Assembly: GCA_016713405.1 (NCBI GenBank)
Contig: JADJPF010000006.1
Span: forward strand, 124,001-188,000
Source: Blastocatellia bacterium
GTDB taxonomy: Bacteria > Acidobacteriota > Blastocatellia > Chloracidobacteriales > JADJPF01
Direction: 5' to 3'
Length of the DNA: 64,000 bases
The notes beneath the pieces were generated by a model. The model was not told the DNA's origin. It saw only the letters and a program-made list of their open reading frames with translations, and ran no database searches. Every line of letters starts with the position of its first letter. Position 1 is the stretch's first letter. Below are positions 9,931 through 19,372 of this stretch, piece by piece. A program made the translations under genes and the position numbers.

Positions 9931-10462
9931 TGATTTTCTCCATTGCAGGATTTAGATTTTGGATAAGTATTATGGTTTCTGGAATTTACCACAAAACTTA
10001 TAATAGTAAAATAAATCTTTTAGGCTTGATCTGCCTTTTAATAAAGGGGTTTCCTATAACTACTAGTAAAATAAGTAGTTATATTTTTTTATTTTTATAA
10101 TATTTTTTTATTTTTATTCATTAAAACCATATTTTTGATCAGATCAAGAAGCGTCAACTAGCCTATACACTAGGCTAAGAATAGTTTTACACTACTAATT
10201 GAGGTGAAAAATTATAGTAGCACAAGCTTAATAATCTTACTATATATAGTATCTTTGTAAGATTAAGTTTTATTAACTACATCTATTGCTAAATAAAAAA
10301 TCAGCAAATAAAAACAATAGCAAAATTTTTATCAAGTTTTTTTTCTTAATTAAAGAAAAGAAGAAATTTTTATAAGAAAAATCAAATATTTTTTCTTGTC
10401 CAAAGTGTTAAAATAGGAAAACCAAAAAATAGCTTAAAAGTTCTTAGCAGGTATTAAAATCA
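9931..10462. promoter_or_regulatory. divergent intergenic region with two palindromes
   Basis: No gene is seen in these 530 bases, which separate the reverse HU-like gene from the forward Hsp70-TPR gene. Two palindromes stand close together: TTGATC-A-GATCAA (10135-10147) and TAGCCTA-tacac-TAGGCTA (10159-10177). They look like operator half-sites for a regulator of either divergent gene. Long A/T tracts at 10081-10130 and 10320-10400 could help promoter opening or bend DNA. The function is inferred. Confidence 0.35.
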
Positions 10463-12879
10463 ATGAATCAGTTAGCACTTCTTATTCCTGAAAATGCAGC
10501 TATCAAGAAATTTTCTCGTCCAATCCGAGTTTTAGGTATTGACCTTGGAACAACTAATTCTGCTGTAGCAGAAATTATTTGGGATAGTAGCGAACATAGC
10601 CCAATAAATATTCGCTGCTTAGATGTTATACAAAATACACCTGAAGGTGATTATTCACATGTTTTAGTACCATCAATGGTTACATTTTATGAGGGTCAAG
10701 TAATTGTAGGCGAAGGAGCTAAACGACTCCGTGCAAGAGCTTCTGAGCTAAACTTAAAACAAAATCAAAATCTTTTTTATGAATGTAAAAATGATATTGG
10801 TATTATGAGAACCTATCATATGGCCCCAGAAGGTTTTCGCTCTGCCGCCGAAATTGGAGGACATGTCTTAGATTTTTTACACGCAGCAGCATTAGAAGAA
10901 AACGATGCGAATGTTAGTCGGGTAGTAGTAACAGTGCCTGCATCTTTTCAGGCTGCACAACGTCATGACACACTACTTGCAGCAGAACTTGCAAATTTAC
11001 AATTAACTGGTGGAGATCTTTTAGACGAGCCTATTGCTGCATTTCTTGACTATTTAATCACCTATCGAGAAACTTTTATTAAAGATTCTACAGAAGCCAA
11101 AAGCTTAATAGTTTTTGACTTTGGTGGTGGAACTTGTGATGTAGCTATTTTTCGGTTGCAAATGCCAAATCGTAGTCGTAGATTGCAAATCTCTCCGCTA
11201 GCAGTTTCCCGCTACCATCGCTTAGGAGGCGGAGATATTGATGCTGCAATTGTCTATGATGTGTTAATCCCTCAATTGATTAAAGAAAACAACTTGTCTC
11301 AGTTTGATTTAAGTTTTGAAGATAAGAAAAAATTTTTAGAGCCTGCTCTATTAGGTGTAGCTGAATCACTAAAAATAGGTCTTTGTCAAGAAATTGTTCA
11401 ATTACAACAATTTGGCAAATATGATTCCTCTAATAAAACTCAAATTCTTAAACAACAACCAGGTCTTTTTACTTTTAAGGTAAAAAATCGAACTCTTAAT
11501 TTACAATCTCCAAAACTAACAGCTAGCCAATTAGAAGAAATCCTAAAGCCTTTTTAGACCAAGACTTACTTTATGCTCGTGAAACTGAATATAGAATGTC
11601 TTGTTCTATATTTGCTCCCTTACAAGATGCTCTAGACCGTAGTAACTTAACGTCTAAACAAGTGGACTACTGTTTACTTGTTGGTGGCAGTAGTTTAATC
11701 CCTCAAGTTGTACAGGCTGTAGGGAAATACTTTCCAAAAGCTAAATTAATGACTTATTCAGATAATAATCAGGTACAAACAGCTATTGCCCGTGGAGCGG
11801 CTTTTCATGCACTAGTATTAACACTTTATGGTAAGCCATTAATCCAGCCAGTATGTCATGATGCTATTTCTATTCGTGCAGAGTCTGGACTAGTTGAATT
11901 AATTCCCAAAGGGGCAGAACTTCCCTATCCATCGGATACAAACTATGCCCGTTGCTATTCGCTAGCAGTACCAGAAACGACATCTTTTTCCTCAGTAGAT
12001 TTAAGAGTAGAAATTGTTGGAGGGGATGACGAAAGAAAACTATTTAGCCAAATTTGGCAAATTCCTGGCCCAGTTAAAAAAGGTGATCCACTCTGTTTAG
12101 AATATCGCTTTGATGAAAACCAAGTTTTAGACTTACGTATGAAACTAGCCAATAGTGATGACTACACAGAGCCTTTTACTGCCAAAATAGAAAACCCTCT
12201 TACAAATGTAGTAAATCCTCAAAGCAGACGACTTAAAATTGATGAAATAGAAGAAGATCTTCGCAATAAAAAATACCCTGCTTCACGTGTCCCAGAAAAA
12301 TTAGTCGAGTTGGCAGAAAACTATGTTGAACTTGGTCAAAGAGAAAAAGCAATTGATTACTTAAAGAAAGCTCTACAAGGAAAACATGGTGTAGACGCTA
12401 GTATTTTAAATAAAATGGGAATCTATTTTGGAGAGCTAGGAGATTATGATAGAGAAGAAAAGTTTTATAAAGAAGCTACAGCAGCATCTCCATTTTGGAG
12501 TACACCTTGGTTTAACCTAGCACTAGCTCAAAAGAAGCGTAAACGATACTCAGAAGCTATTGAATCACTAGAAAAAGCTTTTTCTATTCGTCGCGAAGGC
12601 CCCTACCTTATACTTGCGGCCCAGGTAGCGGATGCTTGTCATAAGGTTTCTGACCGTGATAAATACTTAAAAGAAGCTTTTGATTCTTTTGCCTCTGTAG
12701 CTACCCTAGATGATTGGGAATTAGGCTGGATTTTAGCTGGAGCAAGATTAGCAAACAAAACTGAACTTATAGAAGAAATTCAAGCCGAGCAAAAACGACG
12801 TAAAGAACGTAGAGAATTAGTAATAGAAAGAGGAGTGTTACCTATTATTACTCCTGGACTACAAAAGGTTTCTGAATGA
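10463..12879 (+). CDS. Hsp70/DnaK-like ATPase with C-terminal TPR region (one frameshift)
   Basis: About 805 residues. The N-terminal actin-like ATPase shows phosphate-1 loop GIDLGTTNSAVAEI (about residue 26), phosphate-2 loop VFDFGGGTCDVAIF (about 215) and adenosine motif LLVGGSSLIPQVV (about 400). A shortened substrate-binding-like part follows (about 460-590). The usual DnaK lid and C-terminal tail are replaced by TPR-like helices from about 600 on (YVELGQREKAIDYLKKALQG and RYSEAIESLEKAFSIRREG). The frame breaks at a run of five T (11551-11555) that is one base short; adding one T joins LEEILKPF to LDQDLLYARETEYR without a gap. It is therefore a specialised Hsp70 rather than housekeeping DnaK; no grpE or dnaJ is adjacent. 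The stop overlaps the next start (ATGA), implying translational coupling with the UvrD-like gene. Confidence 0.85.
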
Positions 12880-14186
12880 CAACAGTATTAGTAGCTAAAT
12901 CTGAGCTTACTCCAGCACAACAAAGAGTAATAGAAATGAGTGCCACAGAAAACCGTGTGGTTTTTGGTGTTGTAGGCACAGGTAAAACTCAATTATTGCT
13001 TCACCGGGCCCGCTACCTTTCTGATAGTCTAAAAGTGCCTTCTAATCGCTACCATATCTTTGTCCAAAATAATATTATGAAAGGTTACTTACGTTCTGCT
13101 CTTTCATTGCTAAATATTCCTGATACCTCACTTTCTGCTTTTAATTCCTGGTGTTTAAGCTTTTACCGCTATCATATAAATACAATAATTCCTCAAAAAG
13201 AAGATTCTAGCCCTAATTTTGAGTTAATTCATAAGAATATACTAAGTAAAATTCGATATGATAACAATTCCTCCTTTTTTGATAATATTTTCCAATCTAT
13301 TTGGGGAATGGTTAAAAATAGCACTATTAATGTACCAATATATGATTTTATTTTAGTTGATGATGGTAGCGAGCTAGATAATGTTTCATTAGATATTATT
13401 TGTGCTATTTCTAAACATGTCACTGTAGTTGCAGATGATAAGCATCAAGTAAGAGAAAACGGTTTAACTAGTACAGAAATGCTAATTAAACTACGTCAAC
13501 GCTATTCCTTACACTTAAATGGTGCTTTTCGATGTTCTCCTTATATTATCAATCTAGCAGCACAATTTATTGATGATGTTGAACTACGTAAAGCTTATTT
13601 ACAAGAAGCAAAAACACCTGAAAGAGAAAAAGAAAAACCTGTGCTTTATTATGCAGCTAATCCACAAGATGAAAAAAATAAACTAATAGAAGTAATTCGC
13701 TCCCGGTTAATAAAGGGAGAAAGCATTGCTATATTACTTTATCATCAAAAACAGCTACCTCATTTTGCTGAACTGCTTAAAGATCCTCGGATAGAAACAA
13801 AAGTAATTTTATCAGACATTCGCACTGATGGAAGTCAAAATAAGCAAGATTTTAGTAATGATTGTCCTAAGTTAATTAGCTTTCAAGATGCACAAGGGAC
13901 GACTTTTGACACAATAATAATTCCACAATTAGTAACAGAAGCTTTTCCAAATATTAGCCAAGTTCAGTTACAAAAAATACTTTTTTCAGCTATTACTAGG
14001 GCAACCAAATGGGTATTTCTTAGTACCCTCAATGTTGAGCCTTTACCCTTACTAAAAAGAATAGCTCCATTAAAAGAGGAAGGGTTATTAAATATACAAA
14101 CCTTTACTCCTCGTCGAATGGTAAAGAAATTTTCGCCTCCTACTATTGCAGTAGGTGAAACAGATGACTTAATAGATTTGTTATAA
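12876..14186 (+). CDS. degenerate UvrD/Rep-like P-loop protein
   Basis: A 436-residue protein resembling superfamily 1 helicases but short. Walker A is GVVGTGKTQLLLHRA (about residue 30). The position of the helicase DEAQD (motif II) is occupied by VDDGSEL (about 165), so the catalytic Glu seems missing or moved. Later motifs are recognisable: GAFRCSPYIINLA (about 218), LISFQDAQGTTFDTIIIPQL (motif V-like) and KILFSAITRATKW (motif VI). A full UvrD has about 700 residues, so the large 1B/2B inserts are mostly absent. The start overlaps the stop of the Hsp70-TPR gene by four bases, so the two are probably made together. It may be an ATP- or nucleic-acid-binding partner rather than a true helicase. 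The active site and partnership are inference. Confidence 0.75.
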   Translation: MTTVLVAKSELTPAQQRVIEMSATENRVVFGVVGTGKTQLLLHRARYLSDSLKVPSNRYHIFVQNNIMKGYLRSALSLLNIPDTSLSAFNSWCLSFYRYHINTIIPQKEDSSPNFELIHKNILSKIRYDNNSSFFDNIFQSIWGMVKNSTINVPIYDFILVDDGSELDNVSLDIICAISKHVTVVADDKHQVRENGLTSTEMLIKLRQRYSLHLNGAFRCSPYIINLAAQFIDDVELRKAYLQEAKTPEREKEKPVLYYAANPQDEKNKLIEVIRSRLIKGESIAILLYHQKQLPHFAELLKDPRIETKVILSDIRTDGSQNKQDFSNDCPKLISFQDAQGTTFDTIIIPQLVTEAFPNISQVQLQKILFSAITRATKWVFLSTLNVEPLPLLKRIAPLKEEGLLNIQTFTPRRMVKKFSPPTIAVGETDDLIDLL

Positions 14187-14200
14187 AAAGCTTAAAATTT

Positions 14201-14674
14201 ATGAAACAACCTAAAGAACCTTTAGATAAAAAACTAGTAAAATGGTTTGGTTATGTACCTATTTGTATTATTAGTGGAGCTATTTTAGCACTTCTAATTA
14301 AACTAATTATTTACATAGTATCTTATACAGATACATCAGTTGACATAATTACACAGCTAGATCTTAATTATGAGTTTTTTAAGGCACATATAAAATTAGC
14401 TGCTAATTCAACTATACTTTCAGGAGTTATAGTAGGTTTAGCTATAAGTTTAATAACTCCTAAAATTAAACCAGCTTTTTTACGTGTACTTATAAATATT
14501 GCCATTGGAGCAATTCTAGCATTAGTCTCAGAACTTGTTTATAAAGCAATAATGCAAGCTAGTTTTAGTAATGCGTTAGATTATTTGAAATTTTTCTATC
14601 AACAAATAGTAATAACTGGTATTCTTGTAGGATTATTAATCTCTTCCCTCTCATTGCCTGAAACTAAGAATTAA
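14201..14674 (+). CDS. small polytopic membrane protein, unknown function
   Basis: A 157-residue protein with a short basic N-terminus and about four hydrophobic segments (about 17-38, 62-82, 92-113 and 135-152), hence an inner-membrane protein. It contains no motif I recognise. It begins 14 bases after the UvrD-like gene and ends 19 bases before the reductase gene in the same direction, so it is likely part of that operon. No strong Shine-Dalgarno sequence precedes ATG 14201. Confidence 0.65.
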   Translation: MKQPKEPLDKKLVKWFGYVPICIISGAILALLIKLIIYIVSYTDTSVDIITQLDLNYEFFKAHIKLAANSTILSGVIVGLAISLITPKIKPAFLRVLINIAIGAILALVSELVYKAIMQASFSNALDYLKFFYQQIVITGILVGLLISSLSLPETKN

Positions 14675-14693
14675 TCTACTAAGGAGTCATTTT

Positions 14694-15920
14694 ATGGATC
14701 GAAGAAAATTTATTAAAAGTACTGTACTAGCAGGGGCAGCTAGTATGATAGGTTGTAGTCAAGATAAAGCAGTAGATGATGCAAAAATTTTTGCTCCTCC
14801 AGCAGAAAGTATTCCTACAAATACCCTAACAGGAAAGGTAGTTCCAACAGCAGTCTTAGGTAAAACAGGAGTTACTGTACCTATTCTTTCGCATGGTGGT
14901 GGTTATGAATTAAACAATGTTATGGTAGCACGTGCTTTTGAACTAGGAATTAATTATTTTGATGTTGCAGATTGTTATCTTAATGGTCAAAGCGAAGTTA
15001 TTTTAGGTAAAGTTTTAGAAAAACAAGGTAAACGTAAAGATGCTTTTATTGTTACTAAAAACCATCCAAAACAACCCAAAGATTTGTTAGTGATGGTTGA
15101 TCAAAGATTAGAATCTCTCAGAACAGATTATTTAGACCTTTATTTTATGCACCAATTAGGTGATGGCGAATATCCTAAAGAATGTGTTGACTGGCCTAAG
15201 AGCCAAGAATTAAAAGAAGTTGTAGAAACACTAAAAAAACAAAAGAAAATAAAATTCTTTGGATTTTCTTGTCATGCTGGAATTTTACCTCAAGCAATGG
15301 AAGCAGCCGCAGAAGGTGGTTTTGTTGATGCAATCATGCTTCGTTATAACTTCCGTACAGTTAATAGTGATGAACTTAACCGAGCAATTGATAAAGCTAA
15401 AAAAGCCAATATTGGGTTAATTGCAATGAAAACTCAAGGTGGACGTGTTTCTTTTGAAGATAAAGCTAATCCATTCCAAGAAAAAGGTTTTACTAAAGAA
15501 CAGTCAACTTTGAAAGCTGTTTGGTCAGATGGAAGAATGGATACAATTGTTTCTGCAATGCCTTCCATTCAACTTGTCCAAACAAATGCAATGGCTGCAA
15601 TAGAAAACAAAATTAGTGCTGTAGAACGCCAACTTTTAGATGAATATGCTAAAGCTACTAATCACTTAGTTTGTCATGGTTGTGATCATCTTTGCTCTTC
15701 ACAAGTTAATAGTCCTGTTCGTATCGGCGATACACTACGCTATTTAATGTATCATGACAATTATGGGGAAGCTCAAAGAGCAAGAGATTTATACTCTCAA
15801 TTACCTCCAATGGCAAGAGAAGCTATTTTTAATACTGACTATAAACAAGCTGAGGCTATTTGCCCTCATAATTTAGAAATTGGTAAAATGATGCTTCAAG
15901 CAGCCAAAAAGCTAGCTTAA
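14694..15920 (+). CDS. exported lipoprotein aldo/keto reductase with ferredoxin-like Cys motif
   Basis: A 408-residue protein. The N-terminus has a twin-arginine pattern (MDRRKFIKST) followed by AASMIGC, a lipobox-like Cys at about residue 21, so it is probably exported by Tat and lipid-anchored. Residues about 50-310 are the aldo/keto reductase TIM barrel: GINYFDVADCYLNGQSE holds the catalytic Asp and Tyr, KNH is at the Lys position, and MHQLGDGEY is at the usual catalytic His. The C-terminus carries CHGCDHLC and later CPHNLEIG, the CxxCxxxC...CP pattern of a [4Fe-4S] cluster known in one AKR subgroup. The natural substrate is unknown. AAGGAG precedes the ATG. It is the last gene of the forward cluster and has a terminator. 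Confidence 0.85.
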   Translation: MDRRKFIKSTVLAGAASMIGCSQDKAVDDAKIFAPPAESIPTNTLTGKVVPTAVLGKTGVTVPILSHGGGYELNNVMVARAFELGINYFDVADCYLNGQSEVILGKVLEKQGKRKDAFIVTKNHPKQPKDLLVMVDQRLESLRTDYLDLYFMHQLGDGEYPKECVDWPKSQELKEVVETLKKQKKIKFFGFSCHAGILPQAMEAAAEGGFVDAIMLRYNFRTVNSDELNRAIDKAKKANIGLIAMKTQGGRVSFEDKANPFQEKGFTKEQSTLKAVWSDGRMDTIVSAMPSIQLVQTNAMAAIENKISAVERQLLDEYAKATNHLVCHGCDHLCSSQVNSPVRIGDTLRYLMYHDNYGEAQRARDLYSQLPPMAREAIFNTDYKQAEAICPHNLEIGKMMLQAAKKLA

Positions 15921-15971
15921 AAATTTTTGCAAAATCTCCGCTAACTATTTAGATAGTGAGCCTGCAACAAA

Positions 15972-15999
15972 AGAAAAGCCCCAAATTTGGGGCTTTTCT
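15972..15999 (+). terminator. terminator of the Hsp70-TPR cluster
   Basis: A stem AGAAAAGCCCC (15972-15982) pairs with GGGGCTTTTCT (15989-15999) around AAATTT, followed by T-rich sequence. It lies about 50 bases after the reductase stop codon. Confidence 0.8.
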
Positions 16000-16028
16000 T
16001 TATATAAATTAACAATTTAAGTTTTGTT

Positions 16029-16187
16029 TTAAGCAGCATCAGTAAGTTTTTCAGCTTTAGTTACTTTTTTACTTTTCTTTGGTGTAACTACTTCAATGAA
16101 TTTTCCGAAAGTGCCATCAGCACTACGTTCAATTAAATATTTACGACCACGACGGATCATATATGTTTTTTTAGACTTGCTTGCCAT
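16029..16187 (-). CDS. small basic protein (52 aa), unknown function
   Basis: A 52-codon reading frame preceded by a good AGGAG site. It begins MASKSKKTYMIRRGRKYLIE and continues with ERSADGTFGKFIEV, then a Lys/Ala-rich tail ending TDAA. It is highly basic, and its first six residues are the same as those of the HU-like protein at 9930. The short beta-strand pattern and charge are compatible with a nucleic-acid-binding or ribosome-associated protein, but I recognise no family. It converges on the reductase gene, sharing the terminator region. Confidence 0.65.
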   Translation of the reverse strand: MASKSKKTYMIRRGRKYLIERSADGTFGKFIEVVTPKKSKKVTKAEKLTDAA

Positions 16188-16368
16188 TTTGGTGACTCCT
16201 TAATTTGGTAAATTATGTAAACATAGATGGATATTTAATTTATTAAGTTGCACCAAATAAGCAAGCAAATTACAAATCATTAAATTACTAGACTTTAGGC
16301 TCTATTACCCGCATATATTTTTTATAAAATAGATCTCTTTTGCTTTTACAATAGCAAATAAAAATAGC

Positions 16369-16581
16369 TTAAAAACTTCTCTTCTTACAATTTGTTACTA
16401 ACTCCATTTCTAAAACTGCTTCTGTAGCATGTAAATCTGCTTTTACTTCATTTATTTGATCTTCTAAGATAGTTACCTGTTTTTGTAACCGTAAATTCCG
16501 CTCTTTAAGGATTGAAATACAGGCCCAAGCGTTATGCCCATTAGGATTACTAGTAAAACTGCCACAATTAGGACAAAGCAT
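16369..16581 (-). CDS. small zinc-ribbon/coiled-coil protein (70 aa)
   Basis: It begins MLCPNCGSFTSNPNGHNAWAC: a CPxC knuckle, then His and Cys about 15 residues later, suggesting one bound zinc. Residues about 25-60 form a heptad-like coiled coil (LKERNLRLQKQVTILEDQIN). AGGAG stands seven bases before the ATG, which supports expression. It lies 18 bases downstream of the PIG-L gene on the same strand, so the two may be co-transcribed. Function unknown. Confidence 0.65.
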   Translation of the reverse strand: MLCPNCGSFTSNPNGHNAWACISILKERNLRLQKQVTILEDQINEVKADLHATEAVLEMELVTNCKKRSF

Positions 16582-16599
16582 TTTTCTTCTCCTAAAAAG

Positions 16600-17526
16600 T
16601 TAATATTCTTTTTTCTTAAAAGGTATAATTTTTAATTTGTTAAATAAATTGCTAATTGTTTCAATACTAGCAGCATTGTTAATATCAAAAAACCAAAATT
16701 TTTCTAAATCCCCTCTATTCATACCCATTTGAGACGTACCTTGTGACTTATGTTCTGCTAACAGCCAATTAGAAATAATCTTATAGTTTAAGTTATCTTT
16801 ATAGCCAAATTTTTGTGTTCTATCAAAAACAAAAATAGGTGCGTCCTTTTTAATTTTTGTTATTGGATAATCTGTAAGTCCTACATAATCCTTTAATAAA
16901 TCGCTGTCTTTATCCATTAATGATGCACCTAAAACTACAGGCTTCTTTTTTATATCCAGACTTTTTACTACCTCTAAAGTTAAAATTGTTGCCCCTTTAT
17001 GATGTCCATGTGTATCAATTGTAGGAAGTACAGTAAAAATATAGTCATATTCTCCATTAGTAATAATTTCTGCTAAACGTTTTTTAATTAACTCTATATC
17101 CCAAATACCTTGAAATACTTCTTTAACATCTTGAGTATATTTATGATCTTTTTGTTCTAAAAAATAATAATTTCTTAAACCAATAACTTTTCCTGCATTT
17201 ATCATTTCTTTTTTTCTTATTGTAGGTAAATATTCCCGTCCTATTTTTTCTTCTGTAAGCTCTACACCATAAATTTCTTCTGCTAAAGTAGAGTATTTAT
17301 AACCACCTTCCCCATTAGTAACAATAGCAATATCAACTTTTCCTTTTAAGTCATGAGTAATTTTATAAATTGTTACGGCAAAAATACTTTCATCATCAGG
17401 ATGAGCAGTAACAATTAGGGCTTTAATGTTATTTTCTGTTTGTTGGGCAAAGCTTAAGCTTGGAAAAAAACTGATTAATAGAAAAACTACTAGTAGCACC
17501 AAAGAAAATTTAATTTTATTTAACAT
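16600..17526 (-). CDS. exported PIG-L/LmbE-family deacetylase
   Basis: A 308-residue protein with a signal peptide (basic residues 1-6, hydrophobic to about 25, cleavage near SFAQ). The family signature AHPDDES (about residue 42) supplies zinc ligands and the general base; the second zinc motif is THGHHKGA (about 170). The PIG-L family hydrolyses N-acetyl groups of GlcNAc-type or related substrates, for example in mycothiol or GPI biosynthesis. The substrate here is unknown, and a periplasmic location suggests cell-envelope or scavenged glycans. The length fits a stand-alone family member. It is followed by the small zinc-ribbon gene. Confidence 0.85.
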   Translation of the reverse strand: MLNKIKFSLVLLVVFLLISFFPSLSFAQQTENNIKALIVTAHPDDESIFAVTIYKITHDLKGKVDIAIVTNGEGGYKYSTLAEEIYGVELTEEKIGREYLPTIRKKEMINAGKVIGLRNYYFLEQKDHKYTQDVKEVFQGIWDIELIKKRLAEIITNGEYDYIFTVLPTIDTHGHHKGATILTLEVVKSLDIKKKPVVLGASLMDKDSDLLKDYVGLTDYPITKIKKDAPIFVFDRTQKFGYKDNLNYKIISNWLLAEHKSQGTSQMGMNRGDLEKFWFFDINNAASIETISNLFNKLKIIPFKKKEY

Positions 17527-17760
17527 ATTTTTAACCTAATACTAATTAATTACGTTACTTATTTGATATATAAATTAGATTTAGCAAGTCAAAGTAAATC
17601 AAGATTATTTACTATTTAGCTAGCTTTTTACCAGTAGTTTTTGGATAAGATGCCTTAGAAAAAATATCTTTTAAGACTAATCAAACCAATACTTGTGTTA
17701 AAACAGTTGTTGCTAGATAATGTCAAGACTAATCGATAATTTAGCCAAAGAAGTTTATTT

Positions 17761-18513
17761 ATGCTATTAGAAAAAGCTATTAATGCACATAGAGGGAAAG
17801 TTATATGGGAAAATATTTCTTATATAACTGCTAATCTTCGCATTAAAGGTAATATTTTGGCTACTCGCTTTAAGTCTCCTGTAATTCGTAATTTAACAGT
17901 AAAAATAAATTGTAAACAAGTACATACAGAAATAACCCCTTTTCCTAAAACAGGGTTTAAAGGTGTATTTACTAGCAAATATGTGCAGATAGAAGATTTA
18001 GAACAAAATATTAAAGAAAAACAATCTCTTAACCAGCTTTTTAATGGTAAAACCAAATTACCTGTAATTTGGAATGATCTACATGTTTTATATTTTTTTG
18101 GTTATGCGTTTTGGAATTATCTAATGACCCCTTATTTATTTCTTTGGCCTGGCTTTAGTCATCAAGAAATAGGTATTTGGCAAGAAAAAAATGGTAGTAT
18201 CTGGCATAAACTTTTAGTTAATTTTCCTGATAATATTCCTACACATTCAAAACAGCAAGTTTTTTATTTTGATGAATCTGCTTTGCTACAACGCTTAGAC
18301 TATACAGCAGAAATATTTGGTTCTTTTACAAAAGGCGCACATTATTGTTTTGAACATAAAGAATTTGATGGACTAAGTTTTCCTACTTATCGAAAAGTAT
18401 TTACTAGGCTGCCTAATAATCAGCCATTAAAACTTTTTGGTGTTATGGAAGGGTGGATAGATAAAATTACAGCAGATTTTGATAATCAACTTATCTTAAA
18501 AAATTATAAGTAG
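17761..18513 (+). CDS. conserved hypothetical protein
   Basis: A 250-residue protein beginning MLLEKAINAHRGKVIWENIS, without signal peptide or clear membrane anchor, though residues about 105-125 are aromatic and hydrophobic (VLYFFGYAFWNYLMTPYLFL). It contains beta-rich stretches such as QVFYFDESALLQRLDYTAE and HYCFEHKEFDGLSFPTYRKV, recalling lipoprotein-carrier-like beta sheets. I know of similar uncharacterised bacterial proteins but no assigned function. An AGAAG site precedes the ATG. The 230 bases upstream hold a direct repeat of AAGACTAATC (17673-17682 and 17725-17734). Confidence 0.6.
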   Translation: MLLEKAINAHRGKVIWENISYITANLRIKGNILATRFKSPVIRNLTVKINCKQVHTEITPFPKTGFKGVFTSKYVQIEDLEQNIKEKQSLNQLFNGKTKLPVIWNDLHVLYFFGYAFWNYLMTPYLFLWPGFSHQEIGIWQEKNGSIWHKLLVNFPDNIPTHSKQQVFYFDESALLQRLDYTAEIFGSFTKGAHYCFEHKEFDGLSFPTYRKVFTRLPNNQPLKLFGVMEGWIDKITADFDNQLILKNYK

Positions 18514-18664
18514 GAAAATTACAGAGGATTTACAAAAAAGAAGGGTTATAGCCATAGATAAATGGCAAAGCTATAAAAGACAAGTATTTATTACCGTTTT
18601 GGCAAGTGGGCAAAGTGCTTATCCTTAACTAGAGAAAAATCCCTTTGAGAGAAAAGAGCATTTT

Positions 18665-18684
18665 GGAGCAAAAAACCCTGCTCC
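18665..18684 (-). terminator. weak hairpin after mglA
   Basis: GGAGCA (18665-18670) pairs with TGCTCC (18679-18684) about 35 bases after the mglA stop codon. No clear T tract follows on the reverse strand, so termination is doubtful. Confidence 0.3.
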
Positions 18685-18716
18685 AGAAGTCCTTTTTCCC
18701 AAAAGTAGTAGCTATT

Positions 18717-19306
18717 TTAGCCACTACCTTTCTTTAATTCCACTAGCACTTGTTTAGCAACAGCTTTTAGTGTGTCAAAAACGCCTACCCCTTTATAAGC
18801 TACTGCCTCAAAAACCGGCTCGCCTTTGCGCATTAGCTCACGCTTCAACTCATCCATTGATATTACATTAGGTAAATCACGTTTATTAAGTTGAAGTACA
18901 TAAGGTATTTTCATTAAATCATACCCTTGGGCCTAAGGTTATTTTCTAAGTTCCAAAGAGATTCAATATTAGCGTCCATACGTTCCATTTGACTATCAGC
19001 CACAAAAACTACTCCATCAACGCCTTTTAGGATTAACTTACGAGAAGCATCATAGAAGACTTGTCCAGGTACAGTATAGAGATGGAAGCGAGTCTTAAAA
19101 CCTCGTACTGTTCCTAGTTCTAATGGGAGAAAGTCAAAAAAGAGTGTCCGATCAGTTTCGGTTGCCAAACTGATAAGTTTACCTTTAGCCTGTGGTGCAG
19201 TAGTATCATAGATATACTGCAAATTGGTAGTTTTGCCACCTAGACCAGGGCCATAATAGACGATTTTACAATTAATTTCCCGAGAAGCGTAGTTTATGAA
19301 TGTCAA
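18717..19306 (-). CDS. mglA: MglA-type Ras-like GTPase (one frameshift)
   Basis: About 196 residues, the usual MglA length. G1/Walker A is YYGPGLGGKTTNLQ (about residue 20). The switch II region reads TVPGQVFYD, the MglA variant of DxxG. The G4 motif is QLNKRDLPN. The frame breaks next to 18923-18924: one T is missing on the coding strand in GGTATGAT; restoring it joins NNLRPKGYDL to MKIPYVLQLNKR. In Myxococcus MglA sets cell polarity for motility, switched by the MglB GAP; in other phyla the pair is widespread and its task varies. The partner mglB lies directly upstream on the same strand. Confidence 0.9.
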
Positions 19307-19372
19307 GTTTAGAAACCCTTACTTAAAGATTAGTTTATGGTTTATTGTTATTATGACAGAGCCGCCTTAAGA

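Noticed and set aside
9931..9992. Upstream N-terminal extension of the HU-like protein
   Set aside because: It results from following the shifted frame; the MASKSK start with a good ribosome site is far more plausible.
10135..10147. FNR-like box TTGAT-N3-ATCAA
   Set aside because: The spacer is three bases instead of four, so I list it only as an unassigned palindrome.
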